Positions 46,149 through 55,518 of a stretch of DNA of 64,000 bases are shown here, in pieces (the first letter of the stretch is position 1; each line of letters starts with the position of its first letter). The DNA lies in the NCBI GenBank assembly GCA_944324665.1, contig CALUXD010000001.1, forward strand, positions 620,001 through 684,000, written 5' to 3'. Below the pieces are notes generated by a model. It saw nothing but the letters and a program-made list of their open reading frames with translations. It did no database searches and had not been told where the DNA came from. Both the position numbers and the translations under genes were made by a program. Source of the stretch: Candidatus Proelusimicrobium volucris (GTDB lineage: Bacteria; Elusimicrobiota; Elusimicrobia; Elusimicrobiales; Elusimicrobiaceae).

Positions 46149-47183
46149 ATGGAAGAGAAAGCCAATATTGCCGCAGAGGGCAAAGAGGAAGTTTTCAGCA
46201 GGGAAGATTATAAAAGGATAGTGGAAAATCTGCTTTTTATAACGGACCGTCCTTTAAGCGCGGCGAAACTTTCGCAAGTGGCGCAGATAAACAATATCCA
46301 GCTGACTAAGGACATAGTAAATGCATTGGCGCAGGAATACGCGCAAAGCGGACGCGCTATACAGATAGTGGAGCTTGGGGGCGGCTTTCAGATGTCGACC
46401 AAACCCGAATACGGGCGGTGGGTGCGTGCTTTATTTAACGAGAAAAGCTCCGACAAACTTTCGCCCGCGGCCTTGGAAACATTAGCCATAATCGCCTATA
46501 AACAACCCGTTACCAGAGCGGAGATAGAAGCTATAAGGGGTGTAGACATCGTCGGCCCGTTGGAAAAGATTATGGAACGCGGCCTGGTGCGCGTGGTGGG
46601 GCGCAAGGACGCGCCCGGCAAGCCGATGGTCTACGGCACCACGGACGAATTTTTAAGAGTATTTGGATTAAACCATATTTCGCAGCTGCCCGAACTTAAG
46701 ACTTTTGAAAGCAAAGGCCCGCGGGAAATACAGAGCGATTTGCCTTTTGGCCCCAGTTTGCCGCAAGTCAAGGAGGCCATACTCCCGCTTGAAGAGGAGG
46801 CGGACATTTATACCAGGAATACGCCGGAAGGTTCCGATGATGGGCAAGATTTTGGCGCCTTTTCGGATACGGAGCCTCAAGACATAGCCGAGCCTAAGTA
46901 CAATTTGCCCGAGCATCCGCAAGAGCAAAACGCCGAAGCGCAAGATAGCGGGGATAGTTCTTCGGATAATGCCGAAAGCGCCGCCGATGCCGCGCCAAGC
47001 GAAACGGATTTGGATATAGCATCGCAGGATCAAACGGACTCGGCGCCGGAGAGTTCGGCAACGGAGCCGACTTCGCAAGGCGTGGAAGAGAAGGAAGAAG
47101 ACGTTCTGCCAGAAGAGGGTTTTAAGCAGGAAAGCGGTCTTGAAGAAGATATGCTTAAAGAAGGATTTGACGAATTAAAATAG
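46149..47183 (+). CDS. scpB: Segregation and condensation protein B with acidic tail
   Basis: Partner of ScpA that stabilises the SMC complex. Residues 1-190 are the two winged-helix domains ('LLFITDRPLSAAKLSQV', 'LSPAALETLAIIAYKQPVTRAEIEAIRGVD', 'GKPMVYGTTDEFLRVFGL'). A tail of about 150 residues follows, rich in Glu, Asp, Ser and Pro and predicted disordered. Usual ScpB is about 190-220 residues, so the tail is an unusual extension. Confidence 0.93.
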   Translation: MEEKANIAAEGKEEVFSREDYKRIVENLLFITDRPLSAAKLSQVAQINNIQLTKDIVNALAQEYAQSGRAIQIVELGGGFQMSTKPEYGRWVRALFNEKSSDKLSPAALETLAIIAYKQPVTRAEIEAIRGVDIVGPLEKIMERGLVRVVGRKDAPGKPMVYGTTDEFLRVFGLNHISQLPELKTFESKGPREIQSDLPFGPSLPQVKEAILPLEEEADIYTRNTPEGSDDGQDFGAFSDTEPQDIAEPKYNLPEHPQEQNAEAQDSGDSSSDNAESAADAAPSETDLDIASQDQTDSAPESSATEPTSQGVEEKEEDVLPEEGFKQESGLEEDMLKEGFDELK

Positions 47184-47207
47184 AAGTATAAACTTGAGGA
47201 GAAATTT

Positions 47208-48662
47208 ATGAATATAGTTTTAGCCGCTAGCGAAGCGTTTCCCTTTTGCAAAACGGGTGGACTGGCCGACGTGGTAGGCGCGCTGACGCAGGACTTTTCA
47301 AGAACGAGAGGCACCAAAGTGTTGTTATTTTTGCCGCGTTACAGAAATATTAAGAACGCCTCTTCTTTAAGGACGGTACCGGGCGTATTTTATATACCGG
47401 TCGGCTCGCGTTTGGAGCCTGCGCAAATATCATATTTGAAATGGGGCAACGCTTTGGTGTTTTTTGTGGAATCGAACAAATATTTCGACAGGCCGGAACT
47501 GTATTTCACCAAGCATGGCGATTACGCCGATAACGACGAAAGGTTTATGTTCTTTTCGCGCGCGGTGCTGGAGGCGTGCAAATTTATAGGCTTCAGGCCC
47601 GATATAATCCACGCGCACGACTGGCAGGCAGGCCTTTTGCCGGCTTATCTTAAGACGGTATACAAAACCGACGCCTTCTTTACCCGCACGCGCTGTATGT
47701 TTACGATACACAATATAGCGTATCAGGGTTATTTCGGGCGGGACAGTTTTGTCAAGGCGGGCTTTTTCGAGCCTGATTTCACGCCCGACAAGTTTGAGTA
47801 TTGGGGCGGGATAAGCTATCTAAAGACGGGAATAGTGTTTGCCGATAAAGTAAACACCGTCAGCCCCACTTACGCGCAAGAGCTTTTGCGCGGGCAAAAC
47901 AGTTTTGGTTTGGAAGGAGTGTTAAGGAATAAGGGCGCGGACTTTTTGGGGATAATCAACGGTATAGACGGCGAAGTGTGGGACCCGCAAACGGATACAA
48001 TGATACCGATGGGTTACGATGACGAAAGTTTAAAAGGCAAAGCCTTATGCAAAGCCGAGCTGCAAAAACTTTGCGGCTTGCCGCAGAACCCGGATATCCC
48101 GCTGTGCGTTATGGTAAGCCGTTTGGCTTATCAAAAAGGCGTGGACCTTTTGCCCGATTTGATAAGGGCTATGGAAGGGAAAATGCAATTTATAATAGAG
48201 GGCAAGGGTGATCCCAACGCGGAGCATATATTGGGCGAACTTGCGGCCAGATACCCGTCCTCTTTCGCCTTTAGGGCGGTGGTGGACGAAGCCCTGGCGC
48301 ATAAGATATATGCGGGCGGGGATATGTTCTTGATGCCTTCAAGGTTTGAGCCTTGTGGTTTAAGCCAAATGATTTCCATGCGTTACGGGACTTTGCCGGT
48401 GGTATCCAAGGTAGGCGGCCTTGCCGATACGGTAAAAGGATATGAAGGCGATATGACGGCGGAACTTAAAACTGGCTTCTTTATAAACGAAATGAGCGTT
48501 AACGGTCTTATAAACGCCTTAAACACCGTACTGAGCGTATACGGCAGGAAAAGAGTATGGAAAGCTATGCTGGTCAACGCGATGGCGGAGGATTTCTCTT
48601 GGGAGAATTCCTCTAGGCATTACATGAAATGTTTTAACGAGATACTTAGGAGGAGATTTTAA
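47208..48662 (+). CDS. glgA: Glycogen synthase (ADP-glucose type)
   Basis: GT5 enzyme that extends alpha-1,4-glucan from ADP-glucose. The 484-residue protein has K15-TGGL ('FPFCKTGGLADVVGAL'), 'IIHAHDWQAGLLPAYL', 'TIHNIAYQGYFGRDSF' and the C-terminal donor loop 'PSRFEPCGLSQM' followed by 'GGLADTV'. It should cooperate with the GH57 branching enzyme at 11704. No glgC or glgP lies here. It follows scpB after 24 nt with a GAGGAG site. Confidence 0.94.
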   Translation: MNIVLAASEAFPFCKTGGLADVVGALTQDFSRTRGTKVLLFLPRYRNIKNASSLRTVPGVFYIPVGSRLEPAQISYLKWGNALVFFVESNKYFDRPELYFTKHGDYADNDERFMFFSRAVLEACKFIGFRPDIIHAHDWQAGLLPAYLKTVYKTDAFFTRTRCMFTIHNIAYQGYFGRDSFVKAGFFEPDFTPDKFEYWGGISYLKTGIVFADKVNTVSPTYAQELLRGQNSFGLEGVLRNKGADFLGIINGIDGEVWDPQTDTMIPMGYDDESLKGKALCKAELQKLCGLPQNPDIPLCVMVSRLAYQKGVDLLPDLIRAMEGKMQFIIEGKGDPNAEHILGELAARYPSSFAFRAVVDEALAHKIYAGGDMFLMPSRFEPCGLSQMISMRYGTLPVVSKVGGLADTVKGYEGDMTAELKTGFFINEMSVNGLINALNTVLSVYGRKRVWKAMLVNAMAEDFSWENSSRHYMKCFNEILRRRF

Positions 48663-50090
48663 ATGCGGAAAATATTTTCTCTGTTTATAGCTTTATTTTT
48701 GTTTTCTCCCGCTTTCGCGCAGGGCAAGAAAAACGTAATTTTTGTTGTAGCCGACGGCGGCGGGCCCGCGGCGATGGGGCTTTTATTGCAATACGCGCGC
48801 TATGCGCAGAACTCGCCTTATGCCGACAGGACCTCAAATATGGAGAAACTGTTTTCCGCCTCTAATCTGGGCATAGTGTTAAACGCGACTAAAGAAACGA
48901 TAGTCAGCGATTCCGCCGCGGCGGGCACACATATGGCAAAAGGCACGCTTACGTATCCGGAATATTTGGGTATGGGCGCAGACGGACAAATCGGCGAAAG
49001 CCTGATGAAAAAGGCGCAGAAACTTGGTATGGCGACGGGCTTGGTTACCGACGTCTATTTAAGCGACGCTACGCCTGCGGCGTATGCCGCGGGTACGGAC
49101 AGCCGCAGGAAATATGAGGAAATTTCGCTTTCTCTTCTTAACAGCGGCGCGGACGTCCTTTTGGGCGGCGGGCTTAACTATTTTATCTCCGATCAGGATT
49201 TGCAGGACGACAGATATTCCGGCATATTTAAAAAGGTGCCATACCGCAAAGATCTTGAACCGGCTTTACAAAACGGTTTGTTCCAAAAACTGATAACAAG
49301 CGGATATCCTTTGGTATTTGACAAGAAAGGCCTGAAAAAAGCAAAGAATAAAAAGCTAATAGGCTTATTTGGGGCCAGCGCGATACAATACAGCGTAAAT
49401 CCGGCGGAATACGCCCCCAATCTTAAGGAAATGACTGAAAAAGCGATAGAAATACTTTCCAAAAACGAAAAAGGGTTCTTCCTTATGGTGGAAGCGGGCG
49501 CTTTGGACTGGATGCTGCACGATAATGACCAAGGCGCGGCTTTGGCCGAACTTTTGGAATTGGACGAAACTTTGGGCTACATAAAACAATGGGCGGACGA
49601 CAATCCCGATACTATGGTAATAGTAACTGCTGACCACGATACGGGCGGCTTTGGCTTCCAATACAGGAAAGTTAAGGGAGAGGAATTGAATTTAAAGCAA
49701 GAACAAGGTTATCCCTTATACGATAAGAAGGATTATTCGGTCAAGAGCAATTTGGATATAATAGCCAAACAAACCAAAATGCAGCGCGATATGCGCGCTG
49801 AGTTTGAGGCTTTGGGCGAAAAGCGTCAAACGCCGAAGGCTATACAGGATTATCTTAAAGCGAATATGGGTTATGAACTGCCTTTAGACGTAATAGAGGA
49901 TAAAGGCGATTTTGAGGATAGTTTAAAAGAAGTCAACAAGAGATTGGGCGTAGTGTGGAGTACGGGCAATCATACGGGCAGCCCGCTTTTCGTAAGTTTT
50001 TACGGATCGGGCGCGCCGGAGAAGCCCGGGATATTGCACAATACCGAGATAAACAAGATAATAGAAGGATTTTTATATGACGGAAAATAA
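48663..50090 (+). CDS. Exported alkaline phosphatase
   Basis: PhoA-family phosphomonoesterase of 475 residues with signal peptide (MRKIFSLFIALFLFSPAFAQ). The metal ligands and nucleophile are recognisable: D31 in 'VVADGGGPAAMG', S84 in 'VSDSAAAGTHMAKG', 'LMVEAGALDWMLHDND', 'VTADHDTGGF' and the late 'NHTGSPLFV'. It starts directly after glgA, whose last codons contain the AGGAGGAG ribosome-binding site. It overlaps ftsX by 14 nt. The neighbouring genes suggest an envelope role rather than a phosphate-starvation operon, since no pho or pst genes are seen. Confidence 0.91.
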   Translation: MRKIFSLFIALFLFSPAFAQGKKNVIFVVADGGGPAAMGLLLQYARYAQNSPYADRTSNMEKLFSASNLGIVLNATKETIVSDSAAAGTHMAKGTLTYPEYLGMGADGQIGESLMKKAQKLGMATGLVTDVYLSDATPAAYAAGTDSRRKYEEISLSLLNSGADVLLGGGLNYFISDQDLQDDRYSGIFKKVPYRKDLEPALQNGLFQKLITSGYPLVFDKKGLKKAKNKKLIGLFGASAIQYSVNPAEYAPNLKEMTEKAIEILSKNEKGFFLMVEAGALDWMLHDNDQGAALAELLELDETLGYIKQWADDNPDTMVIVTADHDTGGFGFQYRKVKGEELNLKQEQGYPLYDKKDYSVKSNLDIIAKQTKMQRDMRAEFEALGEKRQTPKAIQDYLKANMGYELPLDVIEDKGDFEDSLKEVNKRLGVVWSTGNHTGSPLFVSFYGSGAPEKPGILHNTEINKIIEGFLYDGK

Positions 50091-50832
50091 AGCCGTATTC
50101 ACTGGGCAAAGCAGGATAATGTTTATATTGCTGGCTTTTGCGCTTTTGGCGCAGGGCGCATTGTTTATGAGGAGCCAGGCTTATAATTCGTTTGATATGT
50201 TGATGAGCGATTTTAAAATAGCGGTTGTTCTTAACAATGCCAGCTCTTCGGAGACAGAAGATTTTACGAAGAAGCTAAACTCTCTTGAAGGCGTAAGCGA
50301 AGTCAGGTATTTAAACGCGAAAGAGGCTTTGGCTTTGCCCGGCGCATTGCCGGAGCAGAACGGCTTTGAGGTTTTTTTGCCCAAAGAGGATTTCCTGCCG
50401 GCTTTTTTTGAGATAAAGGCAAGCCAATCCGTAATGATGAATCCGGAGGCGTGGATAGCGGAGCATTTTTCTTCAATGGCGCAAGACGCTCAAGCCTATT
50501 ATAAAGAGAGCCAAGCCCAAGCGGCGATATATTTGGGCGGGATAGTCAAATATATAAATATAGTATTGGGGCTTAGCATGTTTTTCTTTTTGACGTTTTG
50601 TTTTTTTGTTGAGGCTTATTATATAAGAATAACATCTCTTTCCACGCGCATGGGCGGGGTGATATGCGGGATTTTTGCCTATGCTTTGGCTTTGGCGTTG
50701 AGTTATATATTGGCCTCCCCTTTAAAACTGGCGGGCGAGCAGGGTTTTATTTGGGATATTTGGGGTCAGGCGGGCTGTTTAGTGCTGACTCTTATGCTTG
50801 GGTGGACTTTGGCTAAATGGAAAAAGTTTTAA
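50077..50832 (+). CDS. ftsX: FtsX-like membrane protein
   Basis: 251 residues: one N-terminal helix ('IMFILLAFALLAQGALF'), an exported domain of about 120 residues with the FtsX-type 'FTKKLNSLEGVSEVRYLNAKEAL', then three C-terminal helices. This is the FtsX layout although shorter than E. coli FtsX. Its partner ATPase FtsE is not adjacent. The next gene is an EnvC-like M23 protein, and FtsX proteins recruit EnvC/RipC-type activators, which supports the call. Confidence 0.82.
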   Translation: MTENKAVFTGQSRIMFILLAFALLAQGALFMRSQAYNSFDMLMSDFKIAVVLNNASSSETEDFTKKLNSLEGVSEVRYLNAKEALALPGALPEQNGFEVFLPKEDFLPAFFEIKASQSVMMNPEAWIAEHFSSMAQDAQAYYKESQAQAAIYLGGIVKYINIVLGLSMFFFLTFCFFVEAYYIRITSLSTRMGGVICGIFAYALALALSYILASPLKLAGEQGFIWDIWGQAGCLVLTLMLGWTLAKWKKF

Positions 50833-51965
50833 TATCGTTTTTTGCTTTGTTTATGCTTATGGGTGCGCCCTTAAACGCGGCATCTAAGGAGGAGCTTGCC
50901 GCCATAGAGCGCCAAGCCAAGGAAAAGGAAGCGCAATTAAAAAAATATAAGGCCCGCGAAGCGGCTTTGTCAAAAGAACTCAAAGCGCTTACCCAAAAGC
51001 AAAAACAGACCGAACAGCTGGCCGTAAAAATCAGCAACGATATAGAAGGCATGCAGACAAAAAGCAGTTTAATGCGCCAGCATAGGGAAGTGGTGCAGAG
51101 CAATTTGCCGCTGTGGCAGAATATAATGAAGCAAGAATTTTCCAATTATGCGATTGAAAGAATGCTCGGAGAGAAATATTATAATTCTTCCGAGCTTACC
51201 CGCGCCTTGGCGCTTTCTTCCACTTTAAAGACGCACGCGGTTTTCATGCAGAAACTTTCCGACGAGATTGAAAATACTCAAAAAGAGATAGAAGGCTACA
51301 AAGAAAAACAGGAAAATTTATTGGCGCGCCGCGATAAGCTGGAGGAAGAAAAAACCGCGATACAGGGCAACTACAATAAGAAGAAAGAGGACTTGCAGCA
51401 GGCGCACGCTTTGTATGAAAAAGCAAGTAAAGATTTGAAAGAGTTAAAAGCCTCGGCGGCGCAGCTTCAGAAGATACTTAAAGAGGCCGAGGCTCGGCGC
51501 AAAGCCGAACAGAAGAGAGCCGGCCAAAAGCAGACGGGTGCGGCGTTGAACATCGGGCGCAATTCTCTTCCATGGCCGGTAAGTGGTAAAATAATAAGTA
51601 AGTTCGGCAAGGAATATCAGGCCCAGCTAAAAACCTGGATATTCCGCGACGGCATAAAGATAGCCGCAAATAAAGGCACGCCGATAGTGAGCGTGGCGGA
51701 AGGCAGCGTGATATTCGCGGGCGAATTCCGCTCGTACGGCAATGTGGTGATAGTGGATCACGGCGGCGGGTTCTTTACGATATACGGATTTTTAAGCGAG
51801 ATCCGCGCCAGATTGGGCCAGCAGGTAAACAAGGGCCAAATAATAGGGCTTTGCGGGACGGATACTCAAGGTTCGGCGATGGGCAGCGGGCAGAGCGCTT
51901 TGTATTTTGAGGTGCGCTCCGGCACTTCTGCTTCGGATCCGGAACTTTGGCTTGAAAAGAAATGA
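50817..51965 (+). CDS. EnvC-like murein hydrolase activator (M23 domain)
   Basis: 382 residues with a signal peptide ('VLISFFALFMLMGAPLNAAS'), then a long antiparallel coiled coil (about 20-240), then an M23/LytM domain (about 255-382) with 'ILPWPVSG'-type start ('NSLPWPVSGKIISKFG'), 'GIKIAANKGTPIVSVAEGSV' and 'VIVDHGGGFFTIYG'. Of the LytM zinc ligands, the first His of the HxxxD motif reads 'RDGIKIAAN', with no His or Asp in the expected places. This matches degenerate, non-catalytic EnvC-type activators. It overlaps ftsX by 16 nt. Confidence 0.9.
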   Translation: MEKVLISFFALFMLMGAPLNAASKEELAAIERQAKEKEAQLKKYKAREAALSKELKALTQKQKQTEQLAVKISNDIEGMQTKSSLMRQHREVVQSNLPLWQNIMKQEFSNYAIERMLGEKYYNSSELTRALALSSTLKTHAVFMQKLSDEIENTQKEIEGYKEKQENLLARRDKLEEEKTAIQGNYNKKKEDLQQAHALYEKASKDLKELKASAAQLQKILKEAEARRKAEQKRAGQKQTGAALNIGRNSLPWPVSGKIISKFGKEYQAQLKTWIFRDGIKIAANKGTPIVSVAEGSVIFAGEFRSYGNVVIVDHGGGFFTIYGFLSEIRARLGQQVNKGQIIGLCGTDTQGSAMGSGQSALYFEVRSGTSASDPELWLEKK

Positions 51966-51979
51966 AAAAGGAAAAACTT

Positions 51980-53284
51980 ATGAAAAAGAAAATAAATATA
52001 TACGTAATTTTTATGATAGCCGCTTTCTTTATGGGGACGATGTTTCCGTTTGCCTATTCGGGCGTAGATACGGGGTTGGACCAACTTAAAATACTTGTAG
52101 AAGTCATGGGAAAGATACAGGATAACTATGTGGAAGAAAAGCAACCCAAAGATTTGGTAACAGGGGCTCTTTACGGTATGGTTTCGCAGTTGGACGAATT
52201 TTCGGAATACATCAGCGTGGAAGATATGAAAGCCATGCGCGAGGAAACGAAAGGAGAGTTCGGAGGTGTGGGTATGCGGCTGAACTCGTCCAAAGAGGGA
52301 GAGCTTACGGTAGTTACGCCGTTACCCGGGAGTCCCGCGTATAAAGCGGGCGTGGAGCCTGGCGACAAAGTGATAAAAATAGACGGCAAACTCGTTTCCG
52401 ATATGACAAACAACGAGGCGGTTGCCGCGTTAAGGGGGGAAGTCGGCACCAAAGTTAAGGTGGAGATTGACCGCAAAGACGAAAATAGCGGTAAAACCGT
52501 TAAAAAGAAATTTACCTTAAAGAGGGATAAAATCGTGCCCGAAGTGGTTTTCTCCAAAATGTTGGGCGGCGATATCGGCTATATTTACGTTACAGATTTT
52601 TCGGGCCATACGATAGAAGGCTTCGAAAACGCGATGGAAAAGCTGCAAAAGGAGGGCATGAAAGCCCTGATAGTCGATTTGCGCTTTAACCCCGGAGGTC
52701 TTTTGGACAGTGCCGTAGATATGGCGAAACTCTTTATCGGTGAAAATAAACTTATCGTATACACCAAAGGCAGAAAAGAAGAGTTCTTTAGAGAATATAA
52801 GAGCAATGCTCAGGCCAAATATCCCGATATCCCGATGGTATTGCTGGTAAATGAGGCTTCGGCTTCAGGCAGCGAGATTGTAGCGGGTGCGCTTCAGGAT
52901 CATAAGAGGGCTTTGCTTATCGGGGCGCGCACTTTCGGCAAGGGAAGTGTGCAGCAGGTTATCAATCTTCCAGACACGTCGGGCTTAAGAATAACTGTGG
53001 CCAAATATTATACTCCGCTTGGCCGTATGATACATAAAAATTTTAAGGCCAAGAACGCTGACGAAACGGGCGGAATAGTGCCGGATATAGTAGTGGATTT
53101 TGACTTGCCTAAGGCTCGCACCGCGACTTTCTACACAACTAATTTAATCTATTCGCCATCAAAGAAGACCGTCAAAGCAGAAAAGGAAAACGCGGAAGAT
53201 CCGGTATTGGAAAGAGCGGTGGAAATATTAAAGGCGCGCGATATTTTCTCCAACTTAAACGCTGCGTCGAAAAACGAAAAATAG
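51980..53284 (+). CDS. Carboxy-terminal processing protease (S41, CtpA-like)
   Basis: About 434 residues with an N-terminal membrane anchor ('INIYVIFMIAAFFMGTMF'), a PDZ domain ('SPAYKAGVEPGDKVIKIDGK') and the S41 catalytic core ('VDLRFNPGGLLDSAVDMAKL', 'NEASASGSEIVAG' with the nucleophile Ser, 'ARTFGKGSVQ' with the general-base Lys). The ATG at 51980 has AAGGAA 7 nt upstream. An in-frame ATG at 51962 overlaps the upstream stop (ATGA) and is the alternative start. Exported CtpA-type proteases often control peptidoglycan hydrolases, which fits the EnvC-like neighbour. Confidence 0.93.
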   Translation: MKKKINIYVIFMIAAFFMGTMFPFAYSGVDTGLDQLKILVEVMGKIQDNYVEEKQPKDLVTGALYGMVSQLDEFSEYISVEDMKAMREETKGEFGGVGMRLNSSKEGELTVVTPLPGSPAYKAGVEPGDKVIKIDGKLVSDMTNNEAVAALRGEVGTKVKVEIDRKDENSGKTVKKKFTLKRDKIVPEVVFSKMLGGDIGYIYVTDFSGHTIEGFENAMEKLQKEGMKALIVDLRFNPGGLLDSAVDMAKLFIGENKLIVYTKGRKEEFFREYKSNAQAKYPDIPMVLLVNEASASGSEIVAGALQDHKRALLIGARTFGKGSVQQVINLPDTSGLRITVAKYYTPLGRMIHKNFKAKNADETGGIVPDIVVDFDLPKARTATFYTTNLIYSPSKKTVKAEKENAEDPVLERAVEILKARDIFSNLNAASKNEK

Positions 53285-53301
53285 CATAAGGCGGACAAAA
53301 G

Positions 53302-54309
53302 GTGAAAGACACTTATATTCTTGGCATAGAAAGTACCTGCGACGAAACTTCTTCGGCTCTTCTTAAAAATGGGCGGGAAGTTGTAAGCAATGTCATATAC
53401 ACGCAGATAGATATTCATAAGAAGTATGCTGGCGTAGTGCCGGAACTTGCAAGCCGCGCGCATGCCGCTAAAATAGCAAGCGTAATCAAGGCGGCATTGG
53501 GCGATATCGTGCCCGATTACATAGCTTTTGCCAACGGGCCCGGTTTGCCGGGGGGGCTTTTGGTTGGGCGCGTCGCGGCGGAAACTTTGGGTAATCTTTT
53601 TGAAAAGCCTGTAATAGGCGTAAATCATCTGGAGGGACATCTTTTGGCGTGCGAGTTTACGGGCGGGCCGGAGTTGGCTCCTCTTGAATTTCCGCTGATT
53701 TCCCTTATAGTATCAGGAGGGCACAGCGAATTGTGGCTTGTCAAGAATTACGGTGAATATAAAATTCTGGGCAAGACTAGGGACGATGCCGCGGGCGAGG
53801 CTTTCGACAAAGTCGCAAAGTTGCTGGGGCTGGGATATCCCGGCGGGCCGGAAGTGTCAAAGCAAGCCTTAAAGGGCGATAGAAACGCCGTAAAGTTTCC
53901 GCGCCCGATGATAGGCGGCGGATGCGAGTTTTCCTTCAGCGGAATAAAGACGGCGGTAAGCTATTATTTGCGCGATCATAAAGATATAAGCGTGCCCGAT
54001 ATTTGTGCCTCTTTTGAGCAGGCGGTGGCGGAAACATTGGTCAAGAAAGCGATAGATGCCGCCAAGCGTTATAAAGTAAAGAATATAGCGGTAGGCGGCG
54101 GCGTGGCGGCCAATGGCCTGCTTAGAGAGATTTTGACTAAAGAGGCGGAAAAACAAGGGATAAAGGCGCGCTTTGTGATGAAAGGCCTTTCTTCCGACAA
54201 TGCCGCGATGATAGCTTTATGCGCGGCCAAGAAACTTGAGTACGGCAAAGATACGGGAAATATAAAAATAAACCCCAATATGGTTGTGAGGAGTTGGCCT
54301 AAGAAATGA
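53302..54309 (+). CDS. tsaD: tRNA N6-adenosine threonylcarbamoyltransferase TsaD
   Basis: Transfers threonylcarbamoyl to A37 of ANN-reading tRNAs. The 335-residue ASKHA-fold protein has 'LGIESTCDETSSALL', the metal-binding H109 and H113 ('GVNHLEGHLLA'), 'SGGHSELWLV' and 'VGGGVAANGLLREIL'. The start codon is GTG at 53302. It overlaps the next gene by 4 nt. TsaB, TsaC and TsaE are not in this window. Confidence 0.95.
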   Translation: MKDTYILGIESTCDETSSALLKNGREVVSNVIYTQIDIHKKYAGVVPELASRAHAAKIASVIKAALGDIVPDYIAFANGPGLPGGLLVGRVAAETLGNLFEKPVIGVNHLEGHLLACEFTGGPELAPLEFPLISLIVSGGHSELWLVKNYGEYKILGKTRDDAAGEAFDKVAKLLGLGYPGGPEVSKQALKGDRNAVKFPRPMIGGGCEFSFSGIKTAVSYYLRDHKDISVPDICASFEQAVAETLVKKAIDAAKRYKVKNIAVGGGVAANGLLREILTKEAEKQGIKARFVMKGLSSDNAAMIALCAAKKLEYGKDTGNIKINPNMVVRSWPKK

Positions 54310-55514
54310 TCTTTTGGATGATGCCCGACAACAGTACGCTTACCCAGCGTATGATAGAGAAGTTTTTAACCGATTTTAAAAAACATAATCCGGGCCTTAG
54401 CATAAACATCAGGGTAATAAACAGGCGTACTTTGTGGACGAAGATGTTCACTTTGAAGCACGAGATCGGCCGCGCCGGCTGCCCTGATATTATCGCTTTT
54501 CCGCATTATTGGACAAATCTTCTTATCAAAGCCAATATACTGCAAAACCTTACCGAATTGGACAAACTGCTCAGAGTGGACAATTGTTTGGATCCGCTAA
54601 AACCGTTTTGCTATAAAAAAGATACGGGTGACATTTATTCCTATCCGTGGTGGATGGACATAACGGCGCTTCATTACAGGGAAGACCATTTAAAACTGAT
54701 AACTTCAAAACCTGAGGAACTTCTTAATACGTGGCCGGGCTTTCTGGAGGCTTGCGCGCGGCTTAAAGAATATTTCAGCGGACAGGAAGACTATTATCCC
54801 GTGCAGAATAACGATTGGCGCGGATCCCTTTCTTACCGTTCGGCCTTGCCTTGTGTATGGGGGCGCGGCGCCGATATTTATAATGAGGACGGCTCAGTGT
54901 CGGGCTTGGGCACGGCGCAATTTTTGGCGGGTATTGAAGATTTTATAGAGTTGGCGGTAAAAGGATATATGCCTATACTTAGGGAACGCAGTTCCAACGG
55001 GGCTATATCGTGCGGCAAATCCAGCATGATGCTTACCAGGCGCCAAGGCATCACGATGTTTGAAGGTAAGGAAACGGATTTTAAAGTGCGGACTTTGCCG
55101 ATACCAAAAACGGGCGCGGAGCATATAAATTATATGAGCGGCGTAAATTTGGGCATAGTCAGGGGCAGCGCCAATATCCAGCCGGCTTTGGATCTGATAA
55201 AATGGCTGACCAGGCCGGAAAAACAGATAGAGTATGCCTCCATGACGGAGGTATTCCCCGCGCTTGAGGGCAGTTTTGAGAGTTTTCTTCTGGCTTCGCC
55301 TCAGCGCATACGCAATTACGCCCACATAATAGCGGGCGCGAGAACTATGCGAAACCATATAGCTTCCGGCACGGTAATGGAAGTTTTGGGCAATATAATG
55401 TCCAAGGCGGCCAGCGCGATAGTGATGAATCAGTATTCGCCGGAAATATTGAAAAGCGAATTAAAAAAAGGCGATGAGGAAGTGAACAATATCCTTCATC
55501 TTTATAACGAGTAG
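54306..55514 (+). CDS. Cytoplasmic solute-binding-protein-like protein (family 1 fold)
   Basis: 402 residues that match family 1 extracellular solute-binding proteins from the first residue: 'IFWMMPDNSTLTQRMIEKFL', 'GCPDIIAFPHYWTNLL', 'YSYPWWMDITALHYREDHL', 'LALDLIKWLT'-type late motif ('ALDLIKWLTRPEKQ'). There is no signal peptide or lipobox, and the ATG overlaps the tsaD stop (ATGA), so no longer start is available. It is therefore predicted to stay in the cytoplasm. No ABC permease or ATPase is adjacent. The next gene, 4 nt away, encodes a GAF-GGDEF protein. Intracellular ligand sensing is an inference. Confidence 0.8.
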   Translation: MIFWMMPDNSTLTQRMIEKFLTDFKKHNPGLSINIRVINRRTLWTKMFTLKHEIGRAGCPDIIAFPHYWTNLLIKANILQNLTELDKLLRVDNCLDPLKPFCYKKDTGDIYSYPWWMDITALHYREDHLKLITSKPEELLNTWPGFLEACARLKEYFSGQEDYYPVQNNDWRGSLSYRSALPCVWGRGADIYNEDGSVSGLGTAQFLAGIEDFIELAVKGYMPILRERSSNGAISCGKSSMMLTRRQGITMFEGKETDFKVRTLPIPKTGAEHINYMSGVNLGIVRGSANIQPALDLIKWLTRPEKQIEYASMTEVFPALEGSFESFLLASPQRIRNYAHIIAGARTMRNHIASGTVMEVLGNIMSKAASAIVMNQYSPEILKSELKKGDEEVNNILHLYNE

Positions 55515-55518
55515 AGCC

